DNA from: Kitasatospora sp. SolWspMP-SS2h
Lineage (GTDB): Bacteria > Actinomycetota > Actinomycetes > Streptomycetales > Streptomycetaceae
Reading direction: 5' to 3'
DNA: 64,000 nt
Assembly: GCF_003259315.1 (NCBI RefSeq)
Contig: NZ_QLLT01000024.1
Coordinates: 42,373-106,372, forward strand
The notes beneath the pieces are model-generated. The model saw only the letters and a program-made list of their open reading frames with translations. It made no database searches and was not told the origin of the DNA. Positions 1 through 8,401 of this stretch are shown one piece after another; position 1 is the stretch's first letter; each line of letters opens with the position of its first letter. Both the position numbers and the translations under genes were made by a program.

Positions 1-831
1 GACCACCAGCAGCGGGGTGTCCGGGTGTCCGTCCCGGATGGTGTCCAGGAAGCCGTGCACCGCCGGTCCGAAGGTCCGCAGCCGGAAGGCGGCCAGGCCC
101 ACGATGTTGATGCCCGTCTTGAGGCTGATCAGGTCGGCGGGCAGGTCGCGGATCGTCCGGGCGACGTAGGGGTCCAGCAGGTCGTTGCCGGGCTGGCTGA
201 GGTTGGTCACCTCCACGCCCGCGAGCCTGGCCGCCACCACCGGCCAGGTGCCGGTGGGCCCGTCGGCGCCGGGGCAGTGGCTGATCGAGCTGCCGTGGTG
301 CACCCAGCGGGGCCGGCCGTCGGGCAGCGGGGCCAGGACCTCGCCGTCGGCGCGGAACGCCACCAGCTCGGTGGGGGTCTGCTGCGGCAGCCAGAGTTCG
401 ACCCGCTTCATCCCGGCCGGCAGCCCGGCGAAGCGCACCGTCCCCGGCTTCCCCGGCACCAGCTGCTGCTCGGCCCCGGGCCCCGCCATCCGCAGGACGT
501 GGCCCAGCGGCGCCCGTCGGCGGTCGACCAGGGCGCCGTCCACCGTCAGTTCCAGCATCCCGGGCGGCTGCGGCTCGGGGGCGCCGTCGAGCTGCCCCGT
601 CGAGGTGAGCACCTCGAGTTCCAGCACCCGCGCGTCGGTGCGGAACACCAGCCGCACCCCCGAGGGCAGCAGGGTGCCGCCGTAGACCGACCGGTCCGGG
701 TACTGCTCCTTGGTCCAGGCGGGCAGCCGGCGCGGCATCACCCCCGCCGGCGTCCGCTCCAGGTCCAGCGCGCCGCGCACCTCCACCGGCCCGCCCACCA
801 GCGGGTACTCCCGGATGGCCACCACTGTCAT
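1..831 (-). CDS. SGNH/GDSL-type hydrolase, C-terminus cut by window edge
   Basis: Reads leftward from an ATG at 831 and runs off the window without a stop, so 277 residues are visible. The first ~130 residues look like a beta-rich accessory domain. The hydrolase part begins near residue 175 with the nucleophile block HHGSSISHC, followed by an Asn-containing block (LSQPGNDLL) and KTGINIVG, as in SGNH esterases that carry an N-terminal jelly-roll domain. No signal peptide is visible, so it is probably cytoplasmic. The substrate cannot be named; esterase or deacetylase activity on a carbohydrate or lipid ester is the family expectation. The catalytic Asp-x-x-His block lies outside the window. 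Confidence 0.75.
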   Translation of the reverse strand, partial: MTVVAIREYPLVGGPVEVRGALDLERTPAGVMPRRLPAWTKEQYPDRSVYGGTLLPSGVRLVFRTDARVLELEVLTSTGQLDGAPEPQPPGMLELTVDGALVDRRRAPLGHVLRMAGPGAEQQLVPGKPGTVRFAGLPAGMKRVELWLPQQTPTELVAFRADGEVLAPLPDGRPRWVHHGSSISHCPGADGPTGTWPVVAARLAGVEVTNLSQPGNDLLDPYVARTIRDLPADLISLKTGINIVGLAAFRLRTFGPAVHGFLDTIRDGHPDTPLLVV

Positions 832-930
832 CGCTCCTCGGCTCCGGCCCGCTCGACCCGTCCGGCCCGCTCGACCGCTCGGCCGGACCGGCCCCGGTGC
901 GGCCGGGGCCGGCGGGCTCCCTCACCGAAC

Positions 931-1611
931 CTACTGCCCCCGAACCGCCGCGCTCAGTGCCGCCGGGCGCGGGCCGCGCACCAGCTTCTCGGCGACGGCC
1001 AGGTTGAGCAGCCAGGAGGCCCAGGCGCCGGAGGCGTAGACGGCGGCGGCCGGGAGGGGGGTCGGGGTGAGCAGGAGGAGCCAGAGGCGGAAGGTGACGG
1101 CGGTGAACATCAGGGCGTAGGAGCGGAGCATCCAGGCCCGGTGGGCGGCGAGGCGGCGGTGGCGGGCGTGGTGCAGGCCGAGGGCGGTGGTGGTCAGGGT
1201 GAGCAGGGCGAGGACGGTGAAGCCGAGCGGCGCGACGGGCGGGTGGAGGCCGTGCGGGGCGAGGAGCAGGCCGCCGAGGCCCGTCGCGGCGGCGGCCAGC
1301 ACGTAGAGGCGGCCGGTCCAGCGGTGCAGGGCGGGGCGGCGGGCGCGCAGGCCGGGGAGGAACTGGAGCGGGCCCAGGCTCAGGGCGGTGACGCCGCCGC
1401 CGACGTGGAGCAGCAGCGGGGTGAGGTGGGCGAGGTAGACGGCGCGCTGGTCGGCGAGGAAGGTGTCCGGGTCGAGGGTGAAGTAGCGGGCGGAGACGGC
1501 GGCGACCAGCAGCGCCAGGGTGGGGACGGCGATCCGGCCGGCCCGGCGCAGGGCGCGGTACCTCGGTGCGGGGGCGGGGAGTTCGATCGCGGCGGGGCGG
1601 GACGGTGTCAT
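931..1611 (-). CDS. DUF2306-family membrane protein
   Basis: 226 residues from an ATG at 1611; the frame is open further upstream but that extension is Arg/Pro/Gly-rich and unlikely to be coding. About six or seven hydrophobic segments are visible, with the family's paired motifs HRWTGRLYV near residue 95 and HRAWMLRSYAL near residue 155, separated by membrane segments. DUF2306 proteins are integral membrane proteins of unknown function, possibly haem- or cytochrome-b-like because of conserved histidines; that link is inference. It is divergent from the two-component system that starts at 1824, with a 212-bp intergenic region. Confidence 0.8.
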   Translation of the reverse strand: MTPSRPAAIELPAPAPRYRALRRAGRIAVPTLALLVAAVSARYFTLDPDTFLADQRAVYLAHLTPLLLHVGGGVTALSLGPLQFLPGLRARRPALHRWTGRLYVLAAAATGLGGLLLAPHGLHPPVAPLGFTVLALLTLTTTALGLHHARHRRLAAHRAWMLRSYALMFTAVTFRLWLLLLTPTPLPAAAVYASGAWASWLLNLAVAEKLVRGPRPAALSAAVRGQ

Positions 1612-1823
1612 GCCGGGGACGCTACGGACCGGCCCCGGCCCGGGGCGTCCCCCCGGTGGGGTGGGCCGGACTACCCCAGCGGGGGTAGCGGCCCCGAGCC
1701 GTCCCCGAGCCGTCCCGGAGCTGACCCGGACAACGCCGGAGGACCGGCCCCGGGCCCGGACCGGTCCGGTAGGTTCGCTGCGCGGACCGGCCGCCGCGCC
1801 CCCAGCAGCGAGGATCTCGCACC

Positions 1824-3050
1824 ATGCCGCCCAGCACCGTCCGAAGTCTCCGCCGTCCTTCCCCCGCAAGGGCGTTCGCCCCCACCCCGGCCCGGCCGCG
1901 GTCCCTGTTCCCGGCCCGGCTGTCGGCGCTGCTCCCGACCGGCCTCCCGGTCCGGCTCCCGGACCCGCTCGCAGACGCCGCGCCGGCCGCCATGCTGGGC
2001 GTGGCGATGCTCGCCGAACGGCTGGGCGCCGCCGCCCGCTTCGAGGGCCGGATGCCGTTCGCGCTGGCCCTGACCGCGCTGCTCACCGCCGCCGTCGCGG
2101 CCCGCCGCCGGGCCCCGCTGACGGCGTACCTGGTGGCGACGCTGGCGCTGGCGGTGGAGGCGCAGTCCGTCGCGCCGAGCCCGATCTCGCCGTACGCCAA
2201 CCTGCTGGGCGCGTACGCGGTGGGCCGGTACGGGGGCCGGGGCCGGGCGGGGTGGGGGCCGCCGCTGGTGGTGGTCGGGGTCGCCGGGTACTTCACCGGG
2301 CAGGACGTCGCGGTGGTGATGCCGGTGGGCGTGCTGGCGGTGTGGCTCGCGGTGTGGGCGTCCGGCTGGGCGGGCGCCCGCCGGCTGGCCGGGCAGGCGG
2401 TCGAACGGCGGCGCGCCCGCGAGGAGTTGCTCGCCGAGGAGCGGGCCCGGATCGCCCGCGAGGTGCACGACCTGGTGGGCCACTCGCTGAACCTGATGCT
2501 GGTGCAGGCGGGCGCGGCCCGCCGGCTGATGGAGCGCGCCCCCGAGCGCAGCCGCGAACTGCTGCTGGAGGTCGAGCGGACCGGCGGCGACGCGCTCGGC
2601 GAACTCGACCGGGTGCTCGGCCTGTTGCGCGGTACCGCACCCCAATTCCCGGACGGTACGCCGCCCGCCGAACCCGGCATCGCCGAACTCCCGCACCTGG
2701 CCGAGCGGATGGCCCGGGCCGGGCTGGCCGTGGAGCTGCACCGCGACACCCCGCCGCTGCCCGCGGAACAGGACCGCTGCGCGTACCGGGTGGTCCAGGA
2801 GGCGCTGACCAACGCGCTGCGGCACTCCGGCGCCCGGCACGCCGCGATCCGGGTGGTCCGGCGGGGCGGCACCACCGTGGTCGAGGTCGCCGACGACGGC
2901 TCCGGGCCGCCGCCGGGCCACCGTCCCGGTCGCGGTCTGACCGGCATCGCCGAGCGGGCCGTCCGCCTGTACGGCACCGCCGAGTGCGGGCCCGGTCCGG
3001 ACGGCGGTTTCCTGGTCCGGGTCACCCTGCCCGCCGGGAGCGCGCGGTGA
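1824..3050 (+). CDS. Sensor histidine kinase, NarL-partner (HisKA_3) type
   Basis: 408 residues. An Arg/Pro-rich N-terminus is followed by four or five membrane segments (residues ~55-195), then the DHp helix with the phospho-acceptor block REVHDLVGHSLNL (His215), then a HATPase_c domain with N-box (EALTNALRHS) and G-boxes (VADDGSGPPP, GRGLTGIAERA). It should autophosphorylate and pass phosphate to the response regulator at 3238. The signal is unknown. Its stop (3048-3050) overlaps a GTG start at 3047. The last 53 codons are duplicated immediately downstream (see the repeat at 2892-3273), so the ancestral kinase/regulator junction has been interrupted. The start has only a weak GAGG 9 nt upstream. 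Confidence 0.9.
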   Translation: MPPSTVRSLRRPSPARAFAPTPARPRSLFPARLSALLPTGLPVRLPDPLADAAPAAMLGVAMLAERLGAAARFEGRMPFALALTALLTAAVAARRRAPLTAYLVATLALAVEAQSVAPSPISPYANLLGAYAVGRYGGRGRAGWGPPLVVVGVAGYFTGQDVAVVMPVGVLAVWLAVWASGWAGARRLAGQAVERRRAREELLAEERARIAREVHDLVGHSLNLMLVQAGAARRLMERAPERSRELLLEVERTGGDALGELDRVLGLLRGTAPQFPDGTPPAEPGIAELPHLAERMARAGLAVELHRDTPPLPAEQDRCAYRVVQEALTNALRHSGARHAAIRVVRRGGTTVVEVADDGSGPPPGHRPGRGLTGIAERAVRLYGTAECGPGPDGGFLVRVTLPAGSAR

Positions 3051-3273
3051 GCGCCCCCGGTGCCGTCCGGGTGCTGATCGCCGACGACGGCTCCGGGCCG
3101 CCGCCGGGCCACCGTCCCGGTCGCGGTCTGACCGGCATCGCCGAGCGCGCTGTCCGCCTGTACGGCACCGCCGAGTGCGGGCCCGGTCCGGACGGCGGTT
3201 TCCTGGTCCGGGTCACCCTGCCCGCCGGGAGCACGCGGTGAGCGCCCCCGGCACCGTCCGAGTGCTGATCGCC
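2892..3273. repeat. 191-bp tandem duplication across a kinase/regulator junction
   Basis: Copy 1 is 2892-3082 and copy 2 is 3083-3273, with about six mismatches by eye. Each copy holds the 3' end of the kinase gene, the GTGA stop/start overlap and the first ~12 codons of the response regulator. Both breakpoints fall in a shared GCCGACGACG stretch: kinase G-box codons for ADDG and regulator acidic-pocket codons for ADDD. This suggests slippage or unequal crossover at microhomology. Because 191 is not a multiple of three but the genes overlap by four bases, each junction still reads as a GTGA overlap. Confidence 0.95.
3047..3241 (+). CDS. Chimeric 64-residue ORF: regulator N-tip fused to kinase C-terminus
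   Basis: Created by the 191-bp duplication. It starts at the old regulator GTG, encodes the regulator's first 14 residues (ending in IADD), then switches into the duplicated kinase ATPase tail (G-box, RGLTGIAERAVRLYGTAE) and stops in a GTGA overlap with the true regulator start at 3238. It lacks the N-box and most of the ATPase fold, so enzymatic activity is unlikely. It may survive because it relays translational coupling from kinase to regulator; that role is inference. It could equally be translated junk. Confidence 0.6.
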   Translation: MSAPGAVRVLIADDGSGPPPGHRPGRGLTGIAERAVRLYGTAECGPGPDGGFLVRVTLPAGSTR

Positions 3274-3951
3274 GACGACGACCCGCTGCTGCGCGCAGGG
3301 CTCGCCGTGGTGCTGGGGACCGCCGACCGGATCGAGGTGGTCGGCCGGGCCGAGGACGGGCTGCGGGCCGTCGAGCTCGCCCGCGCGCTGCGGCCCGACG
3401 TGGTCCTGATGGACGTCCGGATGCCCGGCTGCGACGGCGTCGAGGCCACCCGCCGACTGGCCGGGAGCGGCGTCCGGGTGCTGGTGCTGACCACCTTCCA
3501 CCACGACGCGTCGGTGTGGGGCGCGCTGCGGGCCGGGGCCGCCGGGTTCCTGCTCAAGCGGGCCTCGCCGGAGCGGCTGATCGACGCGGTGCACGCGGTC
3601 GCCGCGGGCGAGGCGGTCCTCGATCCGGCCGTCACCCGCGACCTGCTCGGCCACCTGCTGGCCGCGCCCGCGCCCGTCCCCGCGCCCGCACACGGGCCGC
3701 CGGTCGGCCCGGGCCCGCTGGCGGCGCTCACCGTCCGCGAGCGCGAGGTGCTGCGGCTGGCCGCGGAGGGGCACCCCAACGAGGAGATCGCCGCGCTGCT
3801 GCACCTCGCCGAGTCCACCGTGAAGACGCACGTCAAGCGGATCCTGGGCAAGCTCGGCGCGCGCGACCGCTCGCAGGCGGTGGCCGCCGCGTACCGGCAC
3901 GGGCTGATGGGGGCGCAGCCGTACCGGTCGGGCGGGCCCGGCGTTCCGTGA
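3238..3951 (+). CDS. NarL/FixJ-family response regulator
   Basis: 237 residues. Receiver domain (residues ~7-122) with acidic pocket ADDD, phospho-acceptor Asp59 in LMDVRMPG, Thr in VLTTFHH and Lys in FLLKRA; an Ala/Pro linker (~138-157); then a LuxR-type helix-turn-helix with LTVREREVLRLAAEG and the recognition region ESTVKTHVKRILGKL. The GTG at 3238 is chosen because it overlaps the preceding stop, mirrors the first-copy start at 3047 and begins the receiver at the normal position. It is the presumed partner of the kinase at 1824; targets are not evident. Confidence 0.92.
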   Translation: MSAPGTVRVLIADDDPLLRAGLAVVLGTADRIEVVGRAEDGLRAVELARALRPDVVLMDVRMPGCDGVEATRRLAGSGVRVLVLTTFHHDASVWGALRAGAAGFLLKRASPERLIDAVHAVAAGEAVLDPAVTRDLLGHLLAAPAPVPAPAHGPPVGPGPLAALTVREREVLRLAAEGHPNEEIAALLHLAESTVKTHVKRILGKLGARDRSQAVAAAYRHGLMGAQPYRSGGPGVP

Positions 3952-4009
3952 CACTCCGTCACTGCCGGGGTGCCGGTCGATCGCGCCGGTACGGTCGTAC
4001 ATTGAGCGG

Positions 4010-4978
4010 ATGATCGTGGAGAACGGGCCGGGGCCCGCGCGGCCGGAGCGCTACGGGTGGGGCCCGTCCGGGCGGCGGCTCGCCGAACAGGGCCGCTGGG
4101 ACGAGCTGCTGGAGCGCTTCCGGCTGGCCCGGGCGCTCGGCGACCCGCTCTCCGGGCCGCTCGGCCACCTGGTCGCGTACGGCGCGCCCGCCGCCCTCGC
4201 CGCCCGGCTGTTCGACCCCGACGGCGGGCCCGGCGCCCCCGCGACCGCCGCCGACCACGACGCCGGACCGCTCTGGGAGGTGCTGGCCACCCGCCACCCC
4301 CGGTCCGTCCTGGACGCCCTCCCGCTGCCGCCCGCGATCCGCCGCCTGGCCGCACACACCCGCGCCCTGCTCGGCGAGGACCCCGGCGACGACACCCCGG
4401 ACGAGACCGGGGTCCCGTACCGGCTCCAGCCCTGGGAGGAGGGCGGCTGGGAGCGTGACACCCGGGTCCGCGAGTACCTGCCCGGCGGCGGCGCCCGGCG
4501 CGCCCTGCACCTGGCCCCGCCCACCCGGGAAGGGCTCGCCGTCCTCGAACTCCCCAACCCCGGTGCCCGGTTGACCGGTCTTACGGCCACCGAGGCGCTC
4601 GCCGCCCTGGCCGGCTGGACCACCGCCGTCTGCGTCCGGGGCCGCGCCGCCGACGCCGCCGCCCAACTCGCCGGCGGCCCCGAGGTCACCGGCGGCCGGC
4701 TCCCGTTCGCCGCCCTCTACCCCGCCCTGGTCCACCTCGCCTCCGCCCGCCCGGACCGCGGCACCGCCCAGGGCCGCCTCGCCGTCTGGCGGCTGCTCAC
4801 CGCGATGGACGGCGCCACCGCCCCCGCCCGCCCCCGCGCCGAAGCCCTGGTCGCCCGCCTCCACTGCCTCGCCTGGACCGAGCCCGCCGACGACCTCCGC
4901 CACCTCCACCTCGCCCTGGAGGACCCCGCCACCGGCCTCGCCTGGGCCCTCTCCGGCACCACCCCCGACCCGGTCTGA
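4010..4978 (+). CDS. Conserved-looking hypothetical protein
   Basis: 322 residues, not recognised. Soluble, Ala/Leu-rich and mostly helical in appearance, with no signal peptide, membrane segment or catalytic motif that I can name. Residues 16-45 (WGPSGRRLAEQGRWDELLER) and the later repeated Leu/Ala pattern resemble an adaptor or TPR-like helical protein; this is only an impression. The ATG has no convincing ribosome site, but a TACATT hexamer at 3998-4003 ends 6 nt before it, so a leaderless transcript is plausible. It is convergent with the symporter gene at 5049. Confidence 0.6.
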   Translation: MIVENGPGPARPERYGWGPSGRRLAEQGRWDELLERFRLARALGDPLSGPLGHLVAYGAPAALAARLFDPDGGPGAPATAADHDAGPLWEVLATRHPRSVLDALPLPPAIRRLAAHTRALLGEDPGDDTPDETGVPYRLQPWEEGGWERDTRVREYLPGGGARRALHLAPPTREGLAVLELPNPGARLTGLTATEALAALAGWTTAVCVRGRAADAAAQLAGGPEVTGGRLPFAALYPALVHLASARPDRGTAQGRLAVWRLLTAMDGATAPARPRAEALVARLHCLAWTEPADDLRHLHLALEDPATGLAWALSGTTPDPV

Positions 4979-5010
4979 CCGCGCCCGACCGGGCCTGACC
5001 TCGCCCGAGC

Positions 5011-5034
5011 GGGCCTGACCGGGCCTCAGGGCCC
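5011..5034. terminator. Weak hairpin between convergent genes
   Basis: GGGCCTGA at 5011-5018 pairs with TCAGGGCCC at 5026-5034 with one bulged base and a 7-nt loop. It sits between the convergent genes ending at 4978 and 5049. It is short and embedded in low-complexity GGGCCTGACC repeats. Confidence 0.35.
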
Positions 5035-5048
5035 GTCCGTGCTCCGGC

Positions 5049-6446
5049 TCAGGCGCCGGTGACGGGCTGCTGCGCGGAGGGGTTCGGCGACTGCGCGGGC
5101 AGGTCGGCGGGCGCGGGGACGGCGGTGGGCTCGGGCTCGGCGGTGGTGGTCTCGTCGTAGGGGAGTGCGCCGGAGAGGACGGCGGTCAGCCGGGTGCGGT
5201 CGAGTTCGCCCGTCCAGTGGCCGATCAGGACGGTGGCGACCGCGTTGCCCGCGAAGTTGGTGAGCGCACGGGCCTCGGACATGAAGCGGTCGATGCCGAC
5301 GATCAGGCCGACGCCGTCGACGAGTTCCGGCTTGTGCGACTGGAGGCCGCCGGCCAGCGTGGCCAGGCCCGCGCCGGTCACGCCCGCCGCGCCCTTGGAG
5401 GCGAGCACCATGAACAGCAGCAGGGAGAGCTGCTCGCCCAGCGACATCGGCCTGTCCATCGCCTCCGAGACGAAGATCGACGCCATGGTGAGGTAGATCG
5501 CGGTGCCGTCCAGGTTGAAGCTGTAGCCGGTGGGCACCGTGATGCCGACCACCGGGCGGCTCACCCCGAGGTGCTCCATCTTGGCGATCAGCCGCGGCAG
5601 CGCGCTCTCCGAGGAGGACGTCGACAGGATCAGCAGGAACTCCCGGCCGAGGTAGCGCAGCAGGGCGAACACGTTCACCCCGGCGGCCAGCCGCAGCAGC
5701 AGGCCCAGCACCACGACCACGAACAGCGCGCAGGTGGCGTAGAAGCCGACCATGATCACCGCGAGGCTCTTCAGCGCGGCGGCGCCGGTCGCCCCGACCA
5801 CCGCCGCCATCGCGCCGAACGCGCCGACCGGCGCCACCCACATGATCATCGACATCACCTTGAACACCAGCTTCTGCAGGTGCTCCACCCCGCGCAGCAC
5901 CGGCGCCCCGGCCGCGCCCAGCCCCTGCAGCGCGAACCCGACCAGCAGCGCCACCAGCAGGGTCTGCAGCACCTGGCCCGCGGTCAGCGCCGAGACCAGG
6001 GTGGTCGGGATGATCCCGAGCAGGAAGTCGGTGGTAGACTCCGCGCCCGCCGCGGCCTGCGCGTGGCCCGACTTGGCCAGCGCCGCCGTCAGGTGCAGGC
6101 CGCTGCCCGGCTCCAGCAGGTTGCCCACCAGCAGACCGATGCCCAGCGCGACCGTCGAGGTCAGCAGGAAGTACCCGAGCGCCAGACCGCCGACCCGGCC
6201 GACCTTCGCCGCCTTGGTCACCGAGCCCACGCCCAGCACGATCGTGCAGAAGATCACCGGGGAGATCATCATCTTGATCAGGTTGACGAACCCGGTGCCG
6301 ACCGGCTTCCACTCCACCGCGAACCCCGGCGCCGCCAACCCGACCACCACGCCCGCGACCACCGCGGCGATCACCGCCAGGTACAGGTAGGGGGTGCGGT
6401 CGGCCCTTCTCGCGCCGGACGGTGCTCCGTGCTGGGTCGGCTCCAT
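5049..6446 (-). CDS. dctA: C4-dicarboxylate/cation symporter (SDF family)
   Basis: 465 residues. Sodium- or proton-coupled uptake of dicarboxylates such as succinate, fumarate and malate across the plasma membrane. Eight or more hydrophobic segments are visible, with the family hallmark serine-rich loop STSSSESALPRLI (near residue 275), TGYSFNLDGTAIY (~310) and the C-terminal NFAGNAVATVLIGHW. The ATG at 6446 follows a GGAGGAG ribosome site; the longer upstream frame is Arg/Ala-rich and rejected. It is divergent from a DcuS/CitA-like kinase at 6689, the usual arrangement for a dicarboxylate-induced transporter. A glutamate/aspartate symporter of the same fold is the main alternative. Confidence 0.88.
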   Translation of the reverse strand: MEPTQHGAPSGARRADRTPYLYLAVIAAVVAGVVVGLAAPGFAVEWKPVGTGFVNLIKMMISPVIFCTIVLGVGSVTKAAKVGRVGGLALGYFLLTSTVALGIGLLVGNLLEPGSGLHLTAALAKSGHAQAAAGAESTTDFLLGIIPTTLVSALTAGQVLQTLLVALLVGFALQGLGAAGAPVLRGVEHLQKLVFKVMSMIMWVAPVGAFGAMAAVVGATGAAALKSLAVIMVGFYATCALFVVVVLGLLLRLAAGVNVFALLRYLGREFLLILSTSSSESALPRLIAKMEHLGVSRPVVGITVPTGYSFNLDGTAIYLTMASIFVSEAMDRPMSLGEQLSLLLFMVLASKGAAGVTGAGLATLAGGLQSHKPELVDGVGLIVGIDRFMSEARALTNFAGNAVATVLIGHWTGELDRTRLTAVLSGALPYDETTTAEPEPTAVPAPADLPAQSPNPSAQQPVTGA

Positions 6447-6557
6447 GTTCGCGGCTCCTCCGCCGTAGGCTCGGTCCACGCCCCGGGGGAGGGCGCCCGG
6501 CCCGTGGGTGGCGGGCCGCGCACGACTATCCGGCCGGGCCGCGACCGGAGCACGCTT

Positions 6558-6575
6558 GCGTTCATACTGTTCACG
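6558..6575. promoter_or_regulatory. Possible operator between symporter and sensor genes
   Basis: In the 242-bp divergent region, GTTCATACTGTTCACG carries two TTCA direct repeats 9 bp apart (6561-6564 and 6570-6573) in a short AT-richer patch. The response regulator at 8398 would be expected to bind somewhere in this region. The assignment rests on position only. Confidence 0.25.
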
Positions 6576-6688
6576 CCACGGGGTCACGGCCACCGTCGCC
6601 GCCACGGCCACCGCCACCGCCGCCGCCCGCGAACGGCCGTCCGCGAAGGGCCTTCGGCCCACCGGCCCCGGCGTGCACACTGGTCGGC

Positions 6689-8401
6689 ATGCACCCGACC
6701 AGCAGCCCGCCGCCGTCCCGCCGCCGGCGCAGCCTGGCCGGCCGGCTGCTCGCCGTCCAGGTCGTGATCGTCGCGGCCGTGGTCGCGGGCGGCGCCGTCC
6801 TGGCCTACCTGTTCACCGCCCAGCGCGCCGAGGACGCCGCCCTCCGGCAGGCCACCGCCGTCGCCCTCGCGGTCGCCGACACCCCCACCGTCCGGGAGGC
6901 CGCCGTCCGGCCCGACCACAGCACCGTCCTGCAGCCCTACGCCGAGCAGGTCCGGGCCGACACCGGCGTCGACTTCGTCACCGTCATGGCCCCGGACGGC
7001 ATCCGCTGGACCCACCCCGACCCCGGCCGGATCGGCCTGCCCTTCCTCGGCCACACCGACCGGGCCCGGGCCGGCCGCACCCAGCACGAGACGTACACCG
7101 GCACCCTCGGCCCGTCCGTCCGGGTCGTCACCCCCGTCCTCGACCAGCGGCACCGGGTGGTCGCCCTGGTCAGCGCGGGCATCACCGTCGACAACATCAC
7201 CGCCCGGCTGCGCACCCCGCTGCTCGCCCTGACCGGTGTCGCCGCCGCCGCGCTCGCCCTCGGCGCCGCCGCCAGCTACCTGCTCGCCGCCCGGCTGCGC
7301 CGGCACACCCACGGCATGGACGCCGAACAGCTCGCGCACCTGTACGACTACCACCAGGCGACGTTGCACTCCGTCCGCGAGGGACTGCTGCTGCTCGACC
7401 GCGACCACCGCGTCCTGCTGTGCAACGACGCCGCCCGCGAACTCCTCCAACCGGCCGGTCCGCCAGAGAATGTGACGGTTCGTCAGCTCGATCTGCCGGA
7501 GTCGCTCACTCGCGCGCTGGAGAGCGCCGAGCCGGTCCGGGACGAGGTGCACCTGACCGCCGAGCACGTCGTGCTGCTCAACACCTCCCCGGTCGGGCCC
7601 GGCCTCGGCACCGTGGTCACCCTCCGCGACCACACCGAACTCCAGGGTCTCACCGGCGAGTTGGACAACGTCCGGGGGATCGCCGCGGCCCTCGACGCGC
7701 AGGCCCACGAGGCCGCCAACCGGCTGCACGCCGTGGTCTCGCTGATCGAACTCGGCCGCCACCGCGAGGCGGTGGAGTTCGCCACCGCCGAACTCGCCCT
7801 CGCCCAGCGGCTCACCGACCAGGTCGTCGGCGCCGTCGGCGAACCCGTGCTCGCCGCCCTGCTGCTCGGCAAGGCCGCCCAGGCCGCCGAACGCGGTGTC
7901 GACCTGCACCTCACCGAGGACAGCCGGATCGACGACGGCGTGCTGCCCGACCGGCTCACCCCGCGCGACCTGGTCACCCTGCTCGGCAACCTGATCGACA
8001 ACGCCATGGACGCCGCCGTCGAGAACGCCGCCCACGCCGCCCCCGAAGTCCGGGTCACCGCCCGCACCGACCACGGCCACCTGCTGCTGCGGGTCGCCGA
8101 CAGCGGCCCCGGCGTCGACCCCGCCGCCGCCGAGGACGTCTTCCGGCGCGGCTGGACCACCAAGCAGCACGGCCGCGGCCTCGGCCTCGCGCTGGTCGCC
8201 CAGACCGCCCGCCGCAACGGCGGCGACGTCCGGCTCGGCGGCCGACCCGAGGACGGTCCCGGCGGCGCACCCGAGGGCGGTCCCGGCGGGAGCGGCGCAC
8301 CCGAGGGCGGCCCCGGCGGGAACGGGGAGCGCGGCGCCGTGCTCACCGTCCGGCTCCCGCTGCACCTGCCGGCCCGGCGCGAGGCGGTGGAGGCCCGGTG
8401 A
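6689..8401 (+). CDS. DcuS/CitA-type sensor histidine kinase
   Basis: 570 residues. N-terminal membrane segment (~residues 15-38), extracytoplasmic PAS-like sensor (~40-180, with FVTVMAPDG and GRTQHETYTGTLGPSVRVVTPV), second membrane segment (~185-205), cytoplasmic PAS (~220-320), an SPOB-like DHp block AHEAANRLHAVVSLIELG containing the phospho-acceptor His, and a HATPase_c domain (DLVTLLGNLIDNAMDA, ADSGPGV, RGLGLALV). The DHp position normally holding Phe (HDFxN) is Ala here. A Gly/Pro/Glu-rich stretch of about 30 residues (8241-8330) is inserted before the last ATPase strand. The stop overlaps the regulator's GTG. Likely senses C4-dicarboxylate or citrate for the divergent symporter. Confidence 0.88.
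   Translation: MHPTSSPPPSRRRRSLAGRLLAVQVVIVAAVVAGGAVLAYLFTAQRAEDAALRQATAVALAVADTPTVREAAVRPDHSTVLQPYAEQVRADTGVDFVTVMAPDGIRWTHPDPGRIGLPFLGHTDRARAGRTQHETYTGTLGPSVRVVTPVLDQRHRVVALVSAGITVDNITARLRTPLLALTGVAAAALALGAAASYLLAARLRRHTHGMDAEQLAHLYDYHQATLHSVREGLLLLDRDHRVLLCNDAARELLQPAGPPENVTVRQLDLPESLTRALESAEPVRDEVHLTAEHVVLLNTSPVGPGLGTVVTLRDHTELQGLTGELDNVRGIAAALDAQAHEAANRLHAVVSLIELGRHREAVEFATAELALAQRLTDQVVGAVGEPVLAALLLGKAAQAAERGVDLHLTEDSRIDDGVLPDRLTPRDLVTLLGNLIDNAMDAAVENAAHAAPEVRVTARTDHGHLLLRVADSGPGVDPAAAEDVFRRGWTTKQHGRGLGLALVAQTARRNGGDVRLGGRPEDGPGGAPEGGPGGSGAPEGGPGGNGERGAVLTVRLPLHLPARREAVEAR

Noticed and set aside
25..2073. Very long plus-strand open frame at the left end
   Set aside because: Shadow of the leftward SGNH and DUF2306 genes; it is Arg/Gln/Gly-rich with no domain, typical of antisense frames in 74% GC DNA.
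5217..6767. Long plus-strand frame opposite the dicarboxylate symporter
   Set aside because: His/Arg/Gln-rich antisense frame; the opposite strand encodes a complete, motif-bearing SDF transporter.
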